This document shows, one piece after another, positions 60,792 to 64,000 of a stretch of DNA of 64,000 nucleotides. The stretch's first letter is position 1. Each line of letters opens with the position of its first letter. The notes beneath the pieces were generated by a model, which had not been told where the DNA came from, made no database searches, and saw nothing but the letters and a program-made list of their open reading frames with translations. Location of the stretch: contig NZ_JAJAPW010000001.1 in the NCBI RefSeq assembly GCF_020523925.1, positions 558,001-622,000 on the forward strand, given 5' to 3'. The position numbers and the translations under genes were made by a program. The stretch is from Neotamlana laminarinivorans (GTDB taxonomy: Bacteria > Bacteroidota > Bacteroidia > Flavobacteriales > Flavobacteriaceae).

Positions 60792-61535
60792 ATGGGAAGA
60801 GCTTTTGAGTTTAGAAAAGCAAGAAAAATGAAACGTTGGTCTGCCATGAGTAAAGCCTTTACTCGTATAGGTAAAGACATTGTAATGGCAGTTAAAGAAG
60901 GTGGCCCAGACCCAGATAGCAATTCTAGATTAAGAGCAGTAATACAGAATGCCAAGTCTGTAAACATGCCTAAAGACAATATTGAGCGTGCCATAAAACG
61001 CGCTAGCGATAAAAGTCAAGGCGATTATAAAGAAGTCCTTTTTGAAGGCTATGCCCAACATGGTATTGCTATTTTAGTTGAAACAGCAACAGATAATAAT
61101 ACAAGAACCGTTGCTAATGTGCGTAGTTATTTTAATAAATGTGATGGTAGTTTAGGCACATCAGGTTCGGTTGTTTTTATGTTCGATCACACTTGTAATT
61201 TTAAAATTAAGGGTGAAGGCATGGATTTAGAAGAACTAGAACTAGAACTTATTGATTTTGGTGTTGAAGAAATATTTGAAGACACCGACGAAGATGCTGA
61301 CGGAAATGAAGTTAACAGCGTAATGATTTATGCTCCTTTTGAAAGTTTTGGTAAAATTCAAGCCTATTTAGAAGAAAATAATATTGAAATTTTATCGTCC
61401 GGTTTCGAACGTATTCCACAAGTAACAAAAACACTTAATGCAGAACAAGTTGCCGATGTGGAAAAACTAATTGAAAAACTTGAAGAAGATGACGATGTAC
61501 AAAACGTATATCATACCATGCAAGAAGCAGAATAA
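60792..61535 (+). CDS. YebC/TACO1-family regulatory protein
   Basis: The 247-residue protein begins MGRAFEFRKARKMKRWSAMSKAFTRIGKDIVMAVKEGGPDPDSNSRLRAVIQNAKSVNMPKDNIERAIKRA, the N-terminal YebC domain, then EVLFEGYAQHGIAILVETATDNNTRTVANVRSYFNKCDGSLGTSGSVVFMF and the acidic C-terminal domain. YebC proteins act as transcription regulators and in translation of difficult sequences. It has an ideal promoter at 60719 and a strong terminator at 61577, so it is monocistronic. Confidence 0.93.
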   Translation: MGRAFEFRKARKMKRWSAMSKAFTRIGKDIVMAVKEGGPDPDSNSRLRAVIQNAKSVNMPKDNIERAIKRASDKSQGDYKEVLFEGYAQHGIAILVETATDNNTRTVANVRSYFNKCDGSLGTSGSVVFMFDHTCNFKIKGEGMDLEELELELIDFGVEEIFEDTDEDADGNEVNSVMIYAPFESFGKIQAYLEENNIEILSSGFERIPQVTKTLNAEQVADVEKLIEKLEEDDDVQNVYHTMQEAE

Positions 61536-61576
61536 AAGTATTATCATGTAATTGGTAATTCGTATTTAATATTTAA

Positions 61577-61610
61577 AACCCTTCAAAAAACATAGATTTT
61601 TTGAAGGGTT
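61577..61610 (+). terminator. Terminator after yebC
   Basis: A perfect 14-bp stem (61577-61590 with 61597-61610; AACCCTTCAAAAAA and its complement), 6-base loop, then ATTTTTTT. Confidence 0.92.
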
Positions 61611-61691
61611 ATTTTTTTCGTTAAACAGCTTACGAAAACGTTTGAAATATGGTATTTTTACTTCATAAAACATAAAATAAACTAAATAACT

Positions 61692-63140
61692 ATGAGTTTT
61701 AATAAAACTTATGAAAAGGAATTAGCTTTTCAAGCAGACCGACGAAGAGCCACCGTAGAATTTATCAAAGCTGTAAACGATTTATGGTACGATAAAGCTA
61801 TTGAATTGGTTATTTTTAGAAATCAATTAATAGATAAAAATGTTAGCCAAATTTTAAATCTGCACGATTATGCTGGTAAATTTGTACAAAAACCTATTTC
61901 TATTTTCGATTCGGTTGAAATTGCACAAGCTATTAAAACCCTAAACTTACCACCAGCAAAATTAGATATAGGTAAACTAACATACGAATATCATTTAGAA
62001 GATAATGCACATAATAACGCTACTGCATTTGTGGCATCAAAATTAAAAGATGCTCATAAAAACGGAGCCATTACACCAAAAGATGTTGTTTTATATGGCT
62101 TTGGCAGAATTGGCAGGTTGGTTGCTAGAGAACTCATGGTACGCACAGGAAAAGGTAATCAATTACGCTTAAGAGCTATTGTAACTCGTGGTGAAATAAA
62201 CGAGCAAATTCTGGAAAAAAGAGCTTCGTTATTAAAAAACGATTCTGTACATGGCGATTTTTTTGGCACTGTAAACATAGACGTAAAAAATCAAGCTTTA
62301 ATAATTAATGGCACAACCGTAAAAATTATTTCGGCAAATGCACCTAATGAAATAGATTACACAAAGTTTAATATAAATAATGCTTTAGTAATTGATAACA
62401 CCGGTGCTTTTAGAGACGATGCAGCATTAAGTAAACATCTTAAAGCTAAAGGCGTAGATAAAGTTATTTTAACTGCGCCAGGAAAAGGCATACCCAACAT
62501 TGTTTATGGTGTAAACCATAAAGCTTATAGTCCCGATGAATTAAAAATATTTTCGGCCGCATCGTGCACAACTAATGCTATTACTCCAGTTTTAAAAGCT
62601 ATAGAAGACTCGTTTGGAATAAATAGCGGACATTTAGAAACCATTCATGCCTATACCAACGATCAAAACTTAGTTGATAATTTTCATAAAAAATATCGCC
62701 GTGGTAGAGCAGCCGGTTTAAACATGGTAATTACCGAAACTGGTGCAGGTAAAGCGGTAGCAAAAGCACTACCAGAATTAGAAGGCAAATTAACTTCAAA
62801 CGCCATTCGTGTTCCTGTACCAAACGGATCGTTAGCTATTTTAAATTTAGAATTAAAGAATAAAACCTCTCTCGATGGAGTAAATACTATTTTAAAAAAA
62901 TATGCTTTAGAAGGCGATTTAGTAGAACAAATTAAATATGAATTAAGCGACGAACTTGTATCAACAGATATTGTAGGAAGCTCTGCTCCTTCTATTTACG
63001 ACAGCAAATCAACCATAATACGCAAAGATGGTAAAAATATAATTTTATACATTTGGTACGATAATGAATATGGTTATAGCCATCAAGTTATAAGACTTGC
63101 AAAATATGTTGCTAAGGTTAGGCGTTATACCTATTATTAA
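61692..63140 (+). CDS. Glyceraldehyde-3-phosphate dehydrogenase, long form
   Basis: The 482-residue protein has an N-terminal helical extension of about 130 residues (MSFNKTYEKELAFQADRRRATVEFIKAVNDLWYDKAIELV) before the GAPDH domain (YGFGRIGRLVAREL at 135-148, NDSVHGDFFG, SAASCTTNAITPVL with the catalytic Cys292, RRGRAAGLNMVITETGAGKAVAKALPELEGKL, WYDNEYGYS). Long-form GAPDHs of this type occur in Bacteroidota and some Proteobacteria beside the standard form and are linked to gluconeogenesis. It is flanked by terminators, so monocistronic. Confidence 0.92.
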   Translation: MSFNKTYEKELAFQADRRRATVEFIKAVNDLWYDKAIELVIFRNQLIDKNVSQILNLHDYAGKFVQKPISIFDSVEIAQAIKTLNLPPAKLDIGKLTYEYHLEDNAHNNATAFVASKLKDAHKNGAITPKDVVLYGFGRIGRLVARELMVRTGKGNQLRLRAIVTRGEINEQILEKRASLLKNDSVHGDFFGTVNIDVKNQALIINGTTVKIISANAPNEIDYTKFNINNALVIDNTGAFRDDAALSKHLKAKGVDKVILTAPGKGIPNIVYGVNHKAYSPDELKIFSAASCTTNAITPVLKAIEDSFGINSGHLETIHAYTNDQNLVDNFHKKYRRGRAAGLNMVITETGAGKAVAKALPELEGKLTSNAIRVPVPNGSLAILNLELKNKTSLDGVNTILKKYALEGDLVEQIKYELSDELVSTDIVGSSAPSIYDSKSTIIRKDGKNIILYIWYDNEYGYSHQVIRLAKYVAKVRRYTYY

Positions 63141-63185
63141 TGCTATTTTTAACATCCGGAAAAATAAATTAGCCGTATATAAATT

Positions 63186-63210
63186 AGCCTCATAATTTGA
63201 GGCTTTTTAT
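63186..63210 (+). terminator. Terminator after GAPDH gene
   Basis: Stem AGCCTCA (63186-63192) pairs with TGAGGCT (63198-63204) around a 5-base loop, followed by TTTTA. Confidence 0.8.
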
Positions 63211-63267
63211 TTAAACTTAATTTTATATTTTAGTAGCCTTACAAAACAATTAACAATCATCAATACA

Positions 63268-63891
63268 ATGAACGCTTTATCATCAAAATTTTTATTAATA
63301 CTAATTTGTTTATTTTCTAGTTTATCTTTCTCTCAAACTACACAAAATGAAGAAACACAATCTATAAACAGTGGCACTATTGATAATCAGTTTGAATACT
63401 TATTAAGAAAGTCGGGTAATTTCAAAGGAACTAATGGTCAACCGTACGAAGCTGTAAAGTTAAGTATGATAAACGCTTTAAGAGCAAATACAAAAGACTC
63501 TTTAAATACCATAAAAAAGAATTTAGCCGACACCAAAGCTGTTGTAAATACACAAGCCAAAGAAATTTCTACGTTAAAATCTAATTTAAATAACACGCAA
63601 AGCTCCTTAGATGCTACAAATGCTGAAAAAGACAGCATGTCTTTGTTTGGTATACAAATGAGCAAAACAGGTTATAATAGCCTGATGTGGATTATTATTG
63701 CTGCTCTGTTAGCTCTTTTGCTTTTATTTATTTACAAATTTAAGAATAGTAATGCGGTTACAAAAAGTGCTAAAAAAGCTTTGGCTGAAACAGAAGAAGA
63801 GTTTGAACAACACCGTAAAGTAGCTTTAGAGCGTGAACAAAAAGTACGCAGACAACTACAAGACGAAATTAATAAACAAAAAAATGCTTAA
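63268..63891 (+). CDS. Exported coiled-coil membrane protein
   Basis: The 207-residue protein has a signal peptide (about 1-22, LLILICLFSSLSFSQ), a short domain with NQFEYLLRKSGNFKGTNGQPYEAVKLSMINALRANTKDSL, a coiled coil (about 75-125), a membrane segment (about 137-155, WIIIAALLALLLLFIYKF) and a second charged coiled coil (165-207). Relatives in Flavobacteriaceae are often labelled tRNA (guanine-N1)-methyltransferase, but no SpoU or TrmD motif is present, so that label is not supported. The pattern suggests an envelope-spanning structural protein. Confidence 0.75.
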   Translation: MNALSSKFLLILICLFSSLSFSQTTQNEETQSINSGTIDNQFEYLLRKSGNFKGTNGQPYEAVKLSMINALRANTKDSLNTIKKNLADTKAVVNTQAKEISTLKSNLNNTQSSLDATNAEKDSMSLFGIQMSKTGYNSLMWIIIAALLALLLLFIYKFKNSNAVTKSAKKALAETEEEFEQHRKVALEREQKVRRQLQDEINKQKNA

Positions 63892-63933
63892 AACTTTGTT
63901 AAAGCATTAAACCTATATATCCTCAAGAAGTCT

Positions 63934-63989
63934 AACAGCTTAATAAAACATATTTTTAATGAAAAAAAGTCTTTTATTAAGCTGTTTTT
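63934..63989 (+). terminator. Long-loop terminator at right edge
   Basis: A perfect 15-bp inverted repeat (63934-63948 AACAGCTTAATAAAA with 63972-63986 TTTTATTAAGCTGTT), 23-base loop, T tail. The ATG at 63959 lies in the loop. Confidence 0.65.
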
Positions 63990-64000
63990 CTTTGTTCATT

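Noticed and set aside
63268-63891. tRNA (guanine-N1)-methyltransferase label for the coiled-coil protein
   Set aside because: The sequence is a signal peptide, coiled coil, membrane segment and second coiled coil, with no methyltransferase motif.

Overview
The window is about 64 kb of AT-rich, densely coding chromosome from a member of the Flavobacteriaceae (Bacteroidota), most likely marine; the genus cannot be fixed from sequence alone. The evidence is a type B T9SS (gliding-motility-associated) C-terminal domain on a giant adhesin, a TonB receptor with an N-terminal carboxypeptidase-like regulatory domain, a flavobacterial-type ExbD, many short lipoproteins, promoters of the Bacteroidota TTTG-N19-TAnnTTTG type (a perfect copy lies upstream of yebC), and the lack of Shine-Dalgarno sequences. 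No rRNA, tRNA, CRISPR array, prophage or classical IS was seen.

Layout: 1-7164 is the 3' part of a very large secreted repeat adhesin. 7264-10086 holds a small membrane protein and an AsmA/DUF748-like protein. 10266-16943 looks like an uptake and salvage locus: a DUF2064 glycosyltransferase-like protein with an odd start, a TonB receptor, an exported nucleoside-hydrolase-like enzyme, a methylthioribose-kinase-like phosphotransferase and an EamA transporter. 17014-22462 contains a second small membrane protein, a DUF6515 protein, a KefC-type antiporter with its quinone-reductase partner, a MarC protein and an SDR. 22484-26835 is a redox and regulatory patch (2OG oxygenase, AraC regulator, DUF4437, nitroreductase, divergent HxlR). 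26895-31943 carries a cytidylyltransferase-GHMP kinase fusion, then a YHYH lipoprotein/EF-hand operon divergent from a LytS/LytTR two-component pair. 31997-42925 is mostly housekeeping and envelope genes (FKBP, Tat-exported aminotransferase with AEC transporter, GT9, two EamA transporters, helicase), including an exbD gene broken by an in-frame stop and an intradiol dioxygenase homologue that seems to have lost most iron ligands. 43184-48275 is a five-gene operon (IPNS-like oxygenase, SUI1, DUF1835, nucleoside phosphorylase, cytoplasmic substrate-binding-like protein) followed by a TlpA-like lipoprotein.

48331-55435 holds Nnr and the threonine operon thrA-thrB-thrC. A 35-codon leader ORF ending in a Thr/Ile/Leu run lies upstream of thrA and is followed by a U-rich hairpin, which suggests attenuation. 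A 470-bp cassette with imperfect terminal inverted repeats, carrying a four-helix-bundle (23S IVS/S23) protein, sits between thrB and thrC. 55503-63891 has a second YHYH lipoprotein whose start codon lies inside a perfect 16-bp inverted repeat, then gcvT-glsA-RmlD-like, pterin dehydratase, yebC, a long-form GAPDH and a coiled-coil membrane protein.

The most unusual items are the thr leader, the inverted-repeat cassette in the thr operon, the start-sequestering hairpin before the second YHYH gene, the YHYH/EF-hand/LytTR locus, and the salvage locus at 11-17 kb. Most other genes are ordinary flavobacterial core genes.
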